A DNA stretch of 64,000 nucleotides from Streptomyces sp. NRRL S-37 (GCF_000721605.1 NZ_JOIZ01000002.1:186001-250000), one strand, 5' to 3'. Shown: positions 32,181-42,371, counted from the stretch's first letter. Numbers and translations: made by a program. Notes: a model not told the origin generated them from the letters alone.

Positions 32181-32379
32181 GCGCTCGCCCGTCCCTCGTC
32201 TTCGTCAGTAGTGTTCGTCGGAATGTGCGTCCAGGCATGGTAACGATGTGCGCTGGGAGGAAGTGCCGCGGACCGGTCCACAAGATCGGGGAACGTGGGC
32301 TTGTCCGTGTATCGGCCGGGGTGTCCGCGCGCGTTATGGAGGAGCCCCCGGTGGTTCGGGCCACGTACCCTCTTCTGTT
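32181..32379. promoter_or_regulatory. DUF6049 / pcnA divergent promoter region
   Basis: A 199-bp gap. Upstream of pcnA there is no ribosome-binding purine run; TACCCT at 32366-32371 sits about 9 bp before the GTG, compatible with a leaderless transcript. Confidence 0.35.
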
Positions 32380-33843
32380 GTGCCGAACGCCAACGAAGAG
32401 ACCAGTGCCCTGAGCCAGGCGCAGGACCGCGCCGTGAGTGAACTGCTGCGGGTCGCCCCTGTCGCCGACGACCTCGCCCGCCGCTTCCAGGAGGCCGGGT
32501 TCTCACTCGCCCTGGTGGGCGGCTCGGTGCGGGACGCGCTGCTCGGCCGCCTCGGCAACGATCTGGACTTCACGACCGATGCCCGCCCGCAGGACGTACT
32601 GAAGATCATGCGGCCCTGGGCGGACGCCGTCTGGGACGTCGGGATCGCCTTCGGCACGGTCGGCGCACAGAAGGAGGCCCGCGTCGGGGACGCCGACCGG
32701 AGCTTCCAGATCGAGGTGACCACCTATCGCTCGGAAGCGTACGACCGCACCTCGCGCAAGCCGGAGGTGTCGTACGGCGACTCCATCGAGGAGGACCTGG
32801 TCCGCCGTGACTTCACGGTGAACGCGATGGCCGTCGCGCTGCCGGAGAAGCGGTTCATCGATCCGCACGGCGGTCGTGCCGATCTGGCCGCGCGGGTGCT
32901 GCGCACCCCGGGCACACCCGAGGAGTCCTTCTCGGACGATCCGCTGCGGATGATGCGGGCCGCCCGTTTCGCCGCCCAGCTCGACTTCGAGGTGGCACCC
33001 GAGGTCGTCACGGCGATGAAGGAGATGGCCGGACGCATCGAGATCGTCTCCGCCGAGCGCGTACGGGACGAGCTGAACAAACTGATCCTCTCCACACATC
33101 CGCGCAAGGGCCTGTCCCTGCTCGTGGACACCGGGATCGCCGCATACGTGATGCCCGAGCTGCCGGCCCTGCACCTGGAACGGGACGAGCACCACCGGCA
33201 CAAGGACGTCTACGACCACACACTGATCGTTCTGGAGCAGGCGATGGCCCTGGAGGAGGACGGCCCCGACCTGACCCTTCGCCTGGCGGCCCTGCTGCAC
33301 GACATCGGCAAGCCGCGCACGCGCCGCTTCGAGAAGGACGGCCGCGTCTCGTTCCACCACCACGAGGTGGTCGGGGCGAAGATGACCAAGAAGCGCATGA
33401 CGGCGCTCAAGTACTCCAACGAGCTGGTGAAGGACGTCTCGCGTCTCGTCGAGCTCCATCTGCGCTTCCACGGCTACGGCACGGGAGAGTGGACGGACTC
33501 CGCCGTGCGTCGTTACGTCCGTGACGCAGGACCGCTCCTCGGCCGGCTCCACAAGCTGACCCGTTCGGACTGCACGACCCGCAACAAGCGCAAGGCCTCG
33601 GCGCTCTCGCGTGCGTACGACGGCCTGGAGGAGCGGATCGCCCAGCTTCAGGAGCAGGAGGAGCTGGACGCCATCCGCCCGGACCTCGACGGCAACCAGA
33701 TCATGGAGATCCTCGGCGTCAAGCCGGGCCCGGCCGTCGGCCAGGCGTACAAGCACCTGCTGGAGCTCCGTCTGGAGAACGGTCCGATGGGGTATGACGC
33801 GGCGGTGGCGGCACTCAGGGAGTGGTGGGCCGGGCAGGGGTGA
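32380..33843 (+). CDS. pcnA: CCA tRNA nucleotidyltransferase / poly(A) polymerase family
   Basis: 487 residues from the GTG at 32380. Nucleotidyltransferase head: GGSVRD (47-52) and metal-binding DLD (61-63), then the neck region with RRDFTVNAMAV and DPLRMMRAARFAAQL. A C-terminal HD domain has LLHDIGK (H307-D308) and metal-site His residues further on (SFHHHEV). In Actinobacteria this single type I-type enzyme adds CCA to tRNA 3' ends. One tRNA in this window encodes its own CCA. Confidence 0.94.
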   Translation: MPNANEETSALSQAQDRAVSELLRVAPVADDLARRFQEAGFSLALVGGSVRDALLGRLGNDLDFTTDARPQDVLKIMRPWADAVWDVGIAFGTVGAQKEARVGDADRSFQIEVTTYRSEAYDRTSRKPEVSYGDSIEEDLVRRDFTVNAMAVALPEKRFIDPHGGRADLAARVLRTPGTPEESFSDDPLRMMRAARFAAQLDFEVAPEVVTAMKEMAGRIEIVSAERVRDELNKLILSTHPRKGLSLLVDTGIAAYVMPELPALHLERDEHHRHKDVYDHTLIVLEQAMALEEDGPDLTLRLAALLHDIGKPRTRRFEKDGRVSFHHHEVVGAKMTKKRMTALKYSNELVKDVSRLVELHLRFHGYGTGEWTDSAVRRYVRDAGPLLGRLHKLTRSDCTTRNKRKASALSRAYDGLEERIAQLQEQEELDAIRPDLDGNQIMEILGVKPGPAVGQAYKHLLELRLENGPMGYDAAVAALREWWAGQG

Positions 33844-33850
33844 GTACGCG

Positions 33851-33888
33851 ATGAGGGGTGATGTTTCACGTGAAACATCACCCCTCAT
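33851..33888. terminator. Bidirectional terminator containing parS site 6
   Basis: A perfect 38-bp palindrome (ATGAGGGGTGAT + parS + ATCACCCCTCAT) between convergent pcnA and the LppU-like gene. The RNA from either strand forms a 19-bp hairpin. Confidence 0.8.
33863..33876. promoter_or_regulatory. parS site 6 (centre of terminator)
   Basis: Exact GTTTCACGTGAAAC forming the centre of the terminator palindrome. Confidence 0.93.
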
Positions 33889-33904
33889 CAACGCAGATCG
33901 ACGA

Positions 33905-34351
33905 CTACTTGTTGTCCCCCAGGCACAGAGTGAAGGAGTCGCCGGTCTCTTCCCAGGTCAATGTGGCCGTCGTGCCTTCCACGCTCTGGCATGTGAGCTG
34001 AGGGACCAGGGCGCCGTCGGCCTTCTTCAGTACCGTGTGGGTGGCCTTGGCGTCGCCGCAGTCGACCTGGATGACATCCGGGTTGCTGTCGCTCCCCTTG
34101 TTGTACATGCAGTCGCCGACCGCCAACTTCTTCGCATCCTCAGCGTTGCGGTTCACGTACCACCCGATGCCCACGGAGATCAGAGCCACGACGGTCACCG
34201 CGATGCGCAGGTATTGCTTGATGCCGCGCTTGGGCTGCTGCGGCTGTACTGGGGCGTATGGTGTGGCGCCCGGCTGCCCCTGTGCGTAGGGGTTCTGCCC
34301 CTGCGGCTGGTCCTGTGTGAACGGGTTGCCCTGGGGCGGCGGAGTGGTCAC
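33905..34351 (-). CDS. LppU/SCO3897-like membrane-anchored protein
   Basis: 148 residues from the GTG at 34351 with AGGGGGA upstream; an ATG at 34372 has no such signal. N-terminal 50 residues are Gln/Pro/Asn-rich, then one transmembrane helix (YLRIAVTVVALISVGIGWYV). The outside domain holds four Cys (GDCMYN, VDCGD, LTCQS, LCLGD), likely two disulfides, as in actinobacterial LppU/SCO3897 proteins. Function unknown. Confidence 0.8.
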   Translation of the reverse strand: MTTPPPQGNPFTQDQPQGQNPYAQGQPGATPYAPVQPQQPKRGIKQYLRIAVTVVALISVGIGWYVNRNAEDAKKLAVGDCMYNKGSDSNPDVIQVDCGDAKATHTVLKKADGALVPQLTCQSVEGTTATLTWEETGDSFTLCLGDNK

Positions 34352-34474
34352 TGAAGAGTCCCCCTGGAACATGGATGCGTGGCGCGAAAGATGCGCTTAT
34401 AAGACGCACGTAAGCTACCGGTCCGCACTGACAACTCCGTAGCCCCATAAGACTCTGTGGCGTTGATGTGACAC

Positions 34475-35737
34475 TTACTGACGTTCAAAACGGGCCATAG
34501 CCCCAGCTACTGTCCCGTAGATAACGGCGATCGTTACCACCAGCGGGACCGATCGGCCGTCCGGCGGGAGCATCAGGGCGGCCACTGCCGCGGCGCCGAC
34601 GAAGGCCACGTTGAACAGGACGTCGTACACGGAGAAGATCCGGCCGCGGAAGTCGTCGTCGACGCAGGCCTGGATGACGGTGTCCGTGGCGATCTTCGCG
34701 CCCTGGGTGGTCAGCCCCAGGACGAACGCCCCGGCCAGCAAGGGGCCGGAGGCGAAGGGCAGACCGAACGCCGGCTCCAGCACGGCCGCCGCCGCGGCGC
34801 ACACCACGATCCAGCGGCCGGGACCGAGCCGCCCCGCGGCCCAGGGGGTGAGGACGGCCGCGGCGAAGAAGCCGGCGCCGGACACCCCCAACGCCAGTCC
34901 CAGCAGAGCGAGTCCCTCGTCAGTGGTCGATGTCAGGGCGTACCGGCAGAGCATCAGCAGCATGACGAGCATCGCGCCGTAGCAGAACCGCATGAGCGAC
35001 ATCGCGGTGAGCGCCCAGGCGGCCTCCCTGCGCCGGGGCGCGGCGAGGTGCCGTACGCCCGCCGTCAGGTCACGAGCGGTTCCGGTGAGCGCCGTGGCCA
35101 GCCGGGGACGTACCAGGGCCCGGTCGGGACCGAGCAGTTCCTTCGCCATGCGCAGCGATGCCACGGCCGCGCACAGGTACAGCACGGCGCCCACGAGCAC
35201 CACGGCCGCGTCGGAGTCGGCGACGACCAGACGGACGACGAAGGCGAGCCCGCCGCCCGCGGTCGCGGCGAGCGTACCGGCGGTCGGGGACAGGGAGTTG
35301 GCGACGACCAGCCGCTCGCTGTCCACCACGCGCGGCAGCGCGGCGGACAGCCCGGCGAGGACGAAGCGGTTGACGCCGGTGACGCACAGGGCGGCGACGA
35401 AGAGGAGCCAGTCGGGTACCCGGCCGAGGATCAGGAGGGCGGTCACCGAGGCCATCAGGGCGCGCAGCAGGTTGCCGTAGAGGAAGACCTGGCGGCGGCG
35501 CCAGCGGTCCAGGAGGACTCCCGCGAAGGGACCGACCACGGAGTAAGGGAGGAGCAGAACCGCCATCGCGGAGGCGATCGCGGCGGCCGACGTCTGCTTC
35601 TCGGGGGAGAAGACCACGTAGGCGGCGAGCGCGACCTGGAAGACGCCGTCGGCGCCCTGGGAGAGCAGCCGGACGGCGAGCAGGCGCCTGAAGCCCTGGA
35701 GACGCAGCAGGACGCGCAGGTCACGGACGACGGCCAT
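34475..35737 (-). CDS. MFS transporter
   Basis: 420 residues from the ATG at 35737 (MAVVRDLRVLLRLQGFRRLL); another in-frame ATG at 35776 would add 13 residues. Twelve hydrophobic segments in two halves, with the MFS loop motif GVLLDRWRRRQVFLYG between helices 2 and 3. An exporter of the DHA-like or lysophospholipid-type MFS is likely; substrate cannot be told. It lies 78 bp downstream of the inositol-phosphate synthase gene on the same strand. Confidence 0.82.
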   Translation of the reverse strand: MAVVRDLRVLLRLQGFRRLLAVRLLSQGADGVFQVALAAYVVFSPEKQTSAAAIASAMAVLLLPYSVVGPFAGVLLDRWRRRQVFLYGNLLRALMASVTALLILGRVPDWLLFVAALCVTGVNRFVLAGLSAALPRVVDSERLVVANSLSPTAGTLAATAGGGLAFVVRLVVADSDAAVVLVGAVLYLCAAVASLRMAKELLGPDRALVRPRLATALTGTARDLTAGVRHLAAPRRREAAWALTAMSLMRFCYGAMLVMLLMLCRYALTSTTDEGLALLGLALGVSGAGFFAAAVLTPWAAGRLGPGRWIVVCAAAAAVLEPAFGLPFASGPLLAGAFVLGLTTQGAKIATDTVIQACVDDDFRGRIFSVYDVLFNVAFVGAAAVAALMLPPDGRSVPLVVTIAVIYGTVAGAMARFERQ

Positions 35738-35815
35738 GGAGCACAGCCTCACATACGGAGAAGGTCCCCGGGCCATGCGACCCGGAGACCCTCAACTGCC
35801 CACAGTGGGGAGGTC

Positions 35816-36898
35816 TTAGCGCTCGACCTCGCCCTGGATGAACTTCTCGACGTTCTCGCGGGCCTCGTCGTCGAAGTACTGCACCGGCGGGGACTTCATG
35901 AAGTACGAGGACGCCGAGAGGATCGGGCCGCCGATGCCCCGGTCCTTGGCGATCTTCGCGGCGCGCAGGGCGTCGATGATGACACCGGCGGAGTTCGGGG
36001 AGTCCCAGACCTCGAGCTTGTACTCCAGGTTCAGCGGGACGTCACCGAACGCGCGGCCCTCCAGGCGGACATAGGCCCACTTGCGGTCGTCCAGCCAGGC
36101 CACGTAGTCGGACGGGCCGATGTGGACGTTCTTCTCGCCGAGGTCCCGGTCGGGGATCTGCGAGGTGACGGCCTGCGTCTTGGAGATCTTCTTGGACTCG
36201 AGGCGGTCGCGCTCGAGCATGTTCTTGAAGTCCATGTTGCCGCCGACGTTCAGCTGCATCGTGCGGTCCAGGACGACACCGCGGTCCTCGAACAGCTTCG
36301 CCATGACGCGGTGCGTGATGGTGGCGCCGACCTGCGACTTGATGTCGTCACCGACGATCGGGACGCCCGCCTCGGTGAACTTGTCCGCCCACTCCTTGGT
36401 GCCGGCGATGAAGACCGGGAGGGCGTTGACGAAGGCGACCTTGGCGTCGATGGCGCACTGGGCGTAGAACTTCGCCGCGTCCTCGGAGCCGACGGGCAGG
36501 TAGCAGACGAGGACGTCGACCTGCTTGTCCTTGAGGACCTGGACGACGTCGACCGGGGCCTCGGCGGACTCCTCGATGGTCTCCCGGTAGTACTTGCCGA
36601 GACCGTCGAGGGTGTGGCCGCGCTGGACCTGGACGCCGCTGTTCGGCACGTCGCAGATCTTGATGGTGTTGTTCTCGGAGGCGCCGATGGCGTCCGCGAG
36701 GTCCAGGCCGACCTTCTTGGCGTCCACGTCGAAGGCGGCGACGAACTCGATGTCACGGACGTGGTAGTCGCCGAACTGGACGTGCATCAGGCCCGGGACC
36801 TTGGACGCCGGATCGGCGTCCTTGTAGTACTCGACGCCCTGTACCAGCGATGCGGCGCAGTTGCCCACGCCGACGATGGCTACGCGAACCGAACCCAT
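35816..36898 (-). CDS. ino1: Inositol-3-phosphate synthase
   Basis: 360 residues. It converts glucose 6-phosphate to myo-inositol 3-phosphate with catalytic NAD, supplying inositol for phosphatidylinositol and mycothiol. NAD site [10 protein letters not shown] (9-18), then [25 protein letters not shown] and GGNMDFKNM motifs, and the end [18 protein letters not shown] is typical of the actinobacterial enzyme. A PadR regulator gene lies 43 bp upstream on the same strand, so padR-ino1 are likely one unit. Confidence 0.95.
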   Translation of the reverse strand: MGSVRVAIVGVGNCAASLVQGVEYYKDADPASKVPGLMHVQFGDYHVRDIEFVAAFDVDAKKVGLDLADAIGASENNTIKICDVPNSGVQVQRGHTLDGLGKYYRETIEESAEAPVDVVQVLKDKQVDVLVCYLPVGSEDAAKFYAQCAIDAKVAFVNALPVFIAGTKEWADKFTEAGVPIVGDDIKSQVGATITHRVMAKLFEDRGVVLDRTMQLNVGGNMDFKNMLERDRLESKKISKTQAVTSQIPDRDLGEKNVHIGPSDYVAWLDDRKWAYVRLEGRAFGDVPLNLEYKLEVWDSPNSAGVIIDALRAAKIAKDRGIGGPILSASSYFMKSPPVQYFDDEARENVEKFIQGEVER

Positions 36899-36941
36899 TC
36901 CGGTTGCTCCCTGTGTGTACGAGTGAGGCCCTTCAGGGGTC

Positions 36942-37625
36942 TCACGTGGCGGTGTCGTCGGGCGTATCCGGCCGGGGATCGTCCCCGGTCCGGGGCAGGC
37001 CGCCCGTCGCTCCAGATGTGGTGTCCTGCTGAGCGGGTCCCCCGGTGGCGGACCCCTTCAGGTCCCGCCCGGCCCGCTCGCTCTCGATGAGCTCGTTCAG
37101 CCAGCGCACTTCGCGCTCCACGGACTCCATTCCGTGGCGCTGGAGCTCGAGCGTGTAGTCGTCGAGGCGCTCCCGGGTCCGGGCCAGGGAGGCGCGCATC
37201 TTCTCGAGGCGTTCCTCCAGCCGGCTGCGGCGGCCCTCGAGCACGCGCATGCGCACGTCGCGCGACGTCTGCCCGAAGAAGGCGAACCGGGCGGCGAAGG
37301 TCTCGTCCTCGTACGCGTCCGGCCCCGTCTGGGAGAGCAGCTGTTCGAAGTGCTCCTTACCCTCCGCCGTCAACCGGTAGACGATCTTGGCGCGCCGTCC
37401 CGCGAGCGGAGCGGCGAGGGCGTCCTCGGTGGTGTTCCCCGGTTCCTCGATCAACCAGCCGTTGGCGAGCAGCGTCTTGAGGCAGGGATAGAGCGTCCCG
37501 TAGCTGAACGCACGGAACACACCCAGTGACGTATTGAGTCGTTTGCGCAGCTCGTAGCCGTGCATCGGGGATTCGCGGAGCAGGCCGAGTACGGCGAACT
37601 CGAGGATCCCGGAACGTCGGCTCAT
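36942..37625 (-). CDS. PadR family transcriptional regulator
   Basis: 227 residues from the ATG at 37625 with GGGGAGG upstream. Winged helix ([24 protein letters not shown] ... [16 protein letters not shown]) and wing [19 protein letters not shown], followed by a coiled-coil dimer region ([20 protein letters not shown]) and a disordered tail. First gene of the unit that contains ino1. The 23-bp palindrome 73 bp upstream is its likely own operator, hence autoregulation and control of inositol synthesis. Effector unknown. Confidence 0.9.
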   Translation of the reverse strand: MSRRSGILEFAVLGLLRESPMHGYELRKRLNTSLGVFRAFSYGTLYPCLKTLLANGWLIEEPGNTTEDALAAPLAGRRAKIVYRLTAEGKEHFEQLLSQTGPDAYEDETFAARFAFFGQTSRDVRMRVLEGRRSRLEERLEKMRASLARTRERLDDYTLELQRHGMESVEREVRWLNELIESERAGRDLKGSATGGPAQQDTTSGATGGLPRTGDDPRPDTPDDTAT

Positions 37626-38021
37626 CGTCGCCTCCCCTCTGCCGCGGTCGTGCCGTGACGGTCTCGTGTGCGGCTCGTCGCCGCCTTTATACCGAGCTGA
37701 TGTATCGACTCGATACATCACGACGATAGAACGGCCTTCCGGATGCGACAAGGGGCGGAAAAGTGAACGGGATCACATCGCCGATTGATAGGGAGCAAGT
37801 TGCCTGATTTGAGGTGAACTTCTGTGCTCGGCGGGTTTTGACGGTGCGTAGTCTGTGCGCCATGCATAGCACCGGGAACCGAGTGACGCCTGGGGACGTC
37901 TTGCTCCCCGGTGCGGTACGGGTGAATGCGGGAAGCACCGCATCCGTACTTCGGGGGGACCGGAAACCAGCCGCCGTTTCCAGGCGCGCAAGGGTGCGCC
38001 TGCCCGAGGAGTAGTCGTTCG
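37626..38021. promoter_or_regulatory. padR / PBP divergent intergenic region
   Basis: A 396-bp gap with the PadR-type palindrome at 37698-37720 and lower GC (about 37690-37850) that should contain promoters for both directions. No RNA or small gene could be supported in it. Confidence 0.5.
37698..37720. promoter_or_regulatory. Perfect 23-bp palindrome, likely PadR operator
   Basis: Two 11-bp arms TGATGTATCGA / TCGATACATCA around one C. It contains the ATGTAT...ATACAT core typical of PadR operators and lies in the padR promoter area. Confidence 0.75.
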
Positions 38022-40658
38022 ATGAGCGAGCACCGTCGCAAACCGCCGCAGCCGCAGGGAGGCGGACGTGCCGCGGCCCGACGCGGCCAGTCCGGCTCGT
38101 CCTCCGGCCGCCGCGCGGCACCGCGAGGCGCCACCGGGTCTCCGTCCGATTCCTATGGGTCGGGCTCCCGTGGCCCGGGGGGTGAGGAGCATACGTACGG
38201 CAGCCGCGCCGAGGCGCGCCGTGCGGCACAGAGAGGCGGGGGCCGCCGAGCCGGCGCCGCCGGCCCCGGCCGGGGCGGGGGGCGCTCGGCCCCGCCCGGA
38301 AAAAAGCGGATCATCGACTATCCGCGCTTCGACAAGGACGGCTGGCGCCGCTGGACGCCGTCCTGGAAACTCGTGTCCGGCCTGTGCATCGCGTTCTTCG
38401 GCAGCCTGGTCGCCGTGGCGGGGATCGGGTACGCGATGGTGAGCGTGCCCAGCGAGGAGAACGCCGCGGCGCTGTCCGAGAACAACGTCTACTACTGGGC
38501 CGACAAGACCCAGATGGTCGCCACGGGCAGCGGCCAGAACCGGCAGAACGTCACGATCGACCGCATCCCCGAGGCCATGCAGTGGGCGGTGATCTCGGCC
38601 GAGAACAAGAGCTTCTACCAGGACTCGGGCATCGACCCCATGGGTATCGCCCGGGCGCTCGGCAACATGGCGACGGGTGGTGACACCCAGGGCGGCTCGA
38701 CGATCACCCAGCAGTTCGTGAAGAACACCTACCTGAGCCAGGACCAGACGATCTCCCGGAAGTTCAAGGAGATGTTCATCTCGATCAAGGTGGGCACCAA
38801 GCTCAACAAGAAGGAGATCCTTCAGGGCTACCTGAACACCTCGTACTACGGTCGTGGCGCCTACGGCATCCAGGCCGCCGCCCAGACCTACTACGGCAAG
38901 GACGCGGTCGATCTCACGCCCAGCGAGTGCGCCTTCCTCGCCGCGCTGCTCAAGGGGCCGACGTACTACGACCCCGCGGGCAACGTGAACCTCGACTCCT
39001 CCGCCACCGCCGAGAAGAACCGCGAGCGTTCCGAGGAGCGCTGGAGCTGGATTCTCGAGCAGATGCACACGGACAAGCACCTTTCGGACGCCGAGTACCA
39101 GAAGGCGATCAAGGAGTACCCCGAGCCGCAGGGCCGCAAGGCGATCAAGGGCATGACCGGTCAGGTCAGCTATCTCGTCGACACGGCGAAGCGCTACGTC
39201 CTGAAGAACTCCGACATCACGGAGGCGCAGTTCGACCAGGGCGGCTACCAGATCTACACGACCTTCGAGAAGGACAAGGTCGAGGCGCTGGCCAAGGCCG
39301 TGAAGAAGGTCGAAAAGGAGAAGATCGACCCGAAGAAGCGCGAGGAGGACCAGCACGTCCAGTTCGGCGCGGCGTCGGTGAAGCCCAACGACGGCGCGAT
39401 CGTCGCTCTCTACGGCGGTGCCGGCTTCGAGAACGGCCACTTCAACAACAACGCGGACACCTCGGGTGTCCCCGTCGGATCGACGTGGAAGCCGTTCGTG
39501 CTGGCCGCCGCGATGCAGCACGGCACGTACAAGACGAACGGTGAGGGCGTCTCACCGCTCAGCAAGTACAACGGCAACGACCACCTGCAGATCAGGGAGA
39601 ACGACGGCTCCCTCGTCCTCAAGAAGGACAACACGCCCTTCTACCAGGAGAACGAAACCGACTACAAGTGGGGTTACATCACCCTGCGTAAGGCGATGGA
39701 GCAGTCCGTCAACACCCCCTTCGTGCAGCTCGGTATGGACGTGGGGATGAAGAACGTGGCGGACCTCGCCGAGAAGTCCGGCATTCTGAAGGACAGCTTC
39801 GCCGACCTCAACGCGTCGTTCGCCCTGGGTACGTCGACCCCCAGCGCGATCCGCATGGCCGACGCCTACGCGACCTTCGCGGCATCCGGCAAGCAGGCCG
39901 ACCCGTATTCGGTGACCGCGGTCAAGCACAGGGGGTCGGAGCTGCCCGGCTTCGAGAAGCCGCGGGTCACGCTGGCGATGCCCGAGAACGTGGCGCACAA
40001 CGTCACCGACATCCTCGAGAACGTGATCGAGAACGGTACCGGTTACAAGGCGCAGGGGCTGGGGCGTACGGCAGCCGGCAAGACGGGTACGACCGACAAG
40101 AACAAGTCCGCGTGGTGGGTCGGCTACACCCAGCAGCTCGCGACCTCGGTCGCCATGTTCCGCGAGGACCCCAAGGATCACGAGCTGCTCTCCATGAACG
40201 GCACGGCGGGTGAGAAGTCCATCCACGGTGGTGACGTTCCCACCCAGATCTGGACCGAGTACATGAAGGTCGCCCTGAAGGGCGAGGAGGACCCCGGATT
40301 CCCCAAGGCCGAGAAGATCGGCGAGGTCGCGGACGGGATCGGAGCGCCGTCTCCCACCCCGACCGCCACGGAGACCGAGGAGGAAGAGGAGAAGGAGACG
40401 CCGTCGGCTCCTCCGTCGCCCACGCAGACCGAGACCACGCCGCCGCCACCGACCAACACCGCCACCTGCGGACCGTTCGACTTCAACTGTGAAGACGACG
40501 GTGAGGAGGAAACGGGCGGCACGGACAACGGCGGTACGGACAACGGCGGCACGGACGGAGGAGCGAGCAGTTCGCCGGATCCCACATCCAGCAGCGACAC
40601 CGGAAACAGCAGAGGCAACGGCAACGGAGGCGGTCTCTTCGGAGGCTCGGGCGATTAG
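38022..40658 (+). CDS. Class A penicillin-binding protein (transglycosylase/transpeptidase)
   Basis: 878 residues from the ATG at 38022 with GAGGAG upstream. A 115-residue Arg/Gly/Ala/Ser cytosolic tail precedes one helix (LVSGLCIAFFGSLVAVAGIG). The GT51 domain has E194 (ISAENKSFYQDSG; usual partner Asp is Asn) and GGSTITQQ (224-231). The transpeptidase has S487-T-W-K490, S562-V-N564 and K687-T-G-T690. The C-terminal 120 residues are Pro/Thr/Glu/Asp/Gly-rich and outside the cell. It polymerises and cross-links peptidoglycan. Confidence 0.94.
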   Translation: MSEHRRKPPQPQGGGRAAARRGQSGSSSGRRAAPRGATGSPSDSYGSGSRGPGGEEHTYGSRAEARRAAQRGGGRRAGAAGPGRGGGRSAPPGKKRIIDYPRFDKDGWRRWTPSWKLVSGLCIAFFGSLVAVAGIGYAMVSVPSEENAAALSENNVYYWADKTQMVATGSGQNRQNVTIDRIPEAMQWAVISAENKSFYQDSGIDPMGIARALGNMATGGDTQGGSTITQQFVKNTYLSQDQTISRKFKEMFISIKVGTKLNKKEILQGYLNTSYYGRGAYGIQAAAQTYYGKDAVDLTPSECAFLAALLKGPTYYDPAGNVNLDSSATAEKNRERSEERWSWILEQMHTDKHLSDAEYQKAIKEYPEPQGRKAIKGMTGQVSYLVDTAKRYVLKNSDITEAQFDQGGYQIYTTFEKDKVEALAKAVKKVEKEKIDPKKREEDQHVQFGAASVKPNDGAIVALYGGAGFENGHFNNNADTSGVPVGSTWKPFVLAAAMQHGTYKTNGEGVSPLSKYNGNDHLQIRENDGSLVLKKDNTPFYQENETDYKWGYITLRKAMEQSVNTPFVQLGMDVGMKNVADLAEKSGILKDSFADLNASFALGTSTPSAIRMADAYATFAASGKQADPYSVTAVKHRGSELPGFEKPRVTLAMPENVAHNVTDILENVIENGTGYKAQGLGRTAAGKTGTTDKNKSAWWVGYTQQLATSVAMFREDPKDHELLSMNGTAGEKSIHGGDVPTQIWTEYMKVALKGEEDPGFPKAEKIGEVADGIGAPSPTPTATETEEEEEKETPSAPPSPTQTETTPPPPTNTATCGPFDFNCEDDGEEETGGTDNGGTDNGGTDGGASSSPDPTSSSDTGNSRGNGNGGGLFGGSGD

Positions 40659-40681
40659 CCGGCCTATCACCCGCCTTGGGT

Positions 40682-40695
40682 GTTTCACGTGAAAC
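40682..40695. promoter_or_regulatory. parS site 7
   Basis: Exact GTTTCACGTGAAAC between the PBP and GT87 genes, 24 bp past the PBP stop. Confidence 0.93.
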
Positions 40696-40765
40696 ACGGG
40701 CCGCCGTACCTCCGGGTGCGGCGGCCCTCGGCGTATCCCCGGTCAGGTACGGCAGGATGTGCGGC

Positions 40766-42265
40766 ATGCCCAGTGGAGAATCGACGCAAGCGAGCGTCCA
40801 CGAGCCGGAGCCGGTGCGGCCGACCGAGGAGGACCGGGTCGCCGCGGCCGGCAGTGAGCTGATCGGCGGCCCGCTCGGACGGCGTGCTCTGACCGGGACC
40901 TCCTGGTGGACCCCGGTGCGCGTGATCGCGCTCGTGGCGATCGGCATGTTCGCCCTCGGTCTGGTGCAGAAGGCACCCTGCTACAACGGCGCCTGGTTCT
41001 TCGGCGCCAGCTCCCAGTACACGCATGCGTGCTACTCGGACATCCCGCACCTCTACCAGGGACGCGGCTTCGCCGACGGACTGGTGCCGTACTTCGACAG
41101 GCTTCCCGGGGACATGGAGTACCTCGAGTACCCGGTGCTGACCGGCCTGTTCATGGAGGTCGCCGCCTGGCTCACCCCCGGCAGCGGCAGCATCCAGGAC
41201 CAGGAGCAGTGGTACTGGATGGTCAACGCCGGGATGCTCATGGCGTGTGCGGCCGTCATCGTCGTCTGCGTGACCCGTACGCACGCGCGGCGGCCCTGGG
41301 ACGGCCTGCTGGTCGCCCTGGCACCGGCCTTCGCGCTGACCGCGACCATCAACTGGGACCTGCTGGCGATCGCTCTGACGGCCGCCGCGATGCTGATGTG
41401 GTCGCGGGGGCGCTCCCTCGCCTTCGGTGTCCTCCTCGGGCTCGCCACGGCCGCCAAGCTCTACCCCGTGCTGCTGCTCGGGCCGCTGCTGGTGCTGTGC
41501 TGGCGCGCGGGACGATGGCGGGCCTACGGCACGGCCCTGGGCGGCGCGGCCGTCGCCTGGCTCGTCGTGAACGGGCCCGTGATGCTCTTCGCGGTCGACG
41601 GCTGGTCGAAGTTCTACACGTTCAGCCAGGAGCGAGGCGTCGACTTCGGATCCTTCTGGCTGATCCTGGCGCAGAACTCGGACGACCCGCTGAGCACCGA
41701 CACGGTCAACACGCTCGCCACGGCGCTGATGCTGCTGTGCTGCGTGGGCGTCGCGGCCCTCGCGCTCATGGCCCCCCGCCGGCCGCGTTTCGCCCAACTC
41801 GCCTTTCTGATCGTCGCGGCGTTCATCCTCACCAACAAGGTCTACTCACCGCAGTACGTCCTGTGGCTGGTGCCGCTGGCCGCCCTCGCCCGGCCGAAGT
41901 GGCGGGACTTCCTCGTCTGGCAGGCCTGTGAGGTGGCGTACTTCCTGGGCATCTGGATGTACCTCGCCTACACGACCAGCGGGGACGCCCACAAGGGACT
42001 GCCCACCGACGGCTACCACTGGGCGATCGGCGTGCATCTGCTGGGGACGCTCTACCTATGTGCCATGGTTCTGCGCGACATCCTGAAGCCGGAGCGGGAC
42101 CCGGTGCGCCGGTCCGGTGACGACGACCCCTCGGGCGGAGTGCTGGACGGGGCAGAGGACATGTTCGTGCTCGGGCCGGCTGCTCGCCCCGCTCGTCACG
42201 CGGCCCACGCCGAGGGTCCTCCGGTCGAATGGGGCAGGACGGAAACCACCGGCGGTTCGCTCTGA
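40766..42265 (+). CDS. GT87-family membrane glycosyltransferase
   Basis: 499 residues from the ATG at 40766. About ten transmembrane segments follow a 55-residue cytosolic tail; the loop after helix 1 holds FADGLVPYFDRLPGDMEYLEYP, the GT-C acidic and tyrosine site, matching GT87 (mannosyltransferase-like). A polyprenyl-phosphomannose donor is likely from the family. Frames starting upstream run through parS site 7 and are not real. The C-terminal 70 residues are polar and cytosolic. Confidence 0.82.
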   Translation: MPSGESTQASVHEPEPVRPTEEDRVAAAGSELIGGPLGRRALTGTSWWTPVRVIALVAIGMFALGLVQKAPCYNGAWFFGASSQYTHACYSDIPHLYQGRGFADGLVPYFDRLPGDMEYLEYPVLTGLFMEVAAWLTPGSGSIQDQEQWYWMVNAGMLMACAAVIVVCVTRTHARRPWDGLLVALAPAFALTATINWDLLAIALTAAAMLMWSRGRSLAFGVLLGLATAAKLYPVLLLGPLLVLCWRAGRWRAYGTALGGAAVAWLVVNGPVMLFAVDGWSKFYTFSQERGVDFGSFWLILAQNSDDPLSTDTVNTLATALMLLCCVGVAALALMAPRRPRFAQLAFLIVAAFILTNKVYSPQYVLWLVPLAALARPKWRDFLVWQACEVAYFLGIWMYLAYTTSGDAHKGLPTDGYHWAIGVHLLGTLYLCAMVLRDILKPERDPVRRSGDDDPSGGVLDGAEDMFVLGPAARPARHAAHAEGPPVEWGRTETTGGSL

Positions 42266-42301
42266 GCGAACAAAACGGAGGGTGACGCCCCCTCAGGACG
42301 C

Positions 42302-42341
42302 GGGAAAAGCCGTACACGGGAGAACCGTGTACGGCCTTTCC
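42302..42341. terminator. Bidirectional terminator GT87 / racemase-like
   Basis: A long stem, GGGAAAaGCCGTACACGG with CCGTGTACGGCcTTTCCC (one mismatch), loop GAGAA, between convergent genes. No parS here. Confidence 0.8.
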
Positions 42342-42371
42342 CGCTGTCAGCGCGTGGAGGCCTTCTCGCCG

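Noticed and set aside
40676..40765. N-terminal extension of GT87 including VSRET
   Set aside because: It is the parS site read in frame in an intergenic region; the ATG at 40766 matches the family start.
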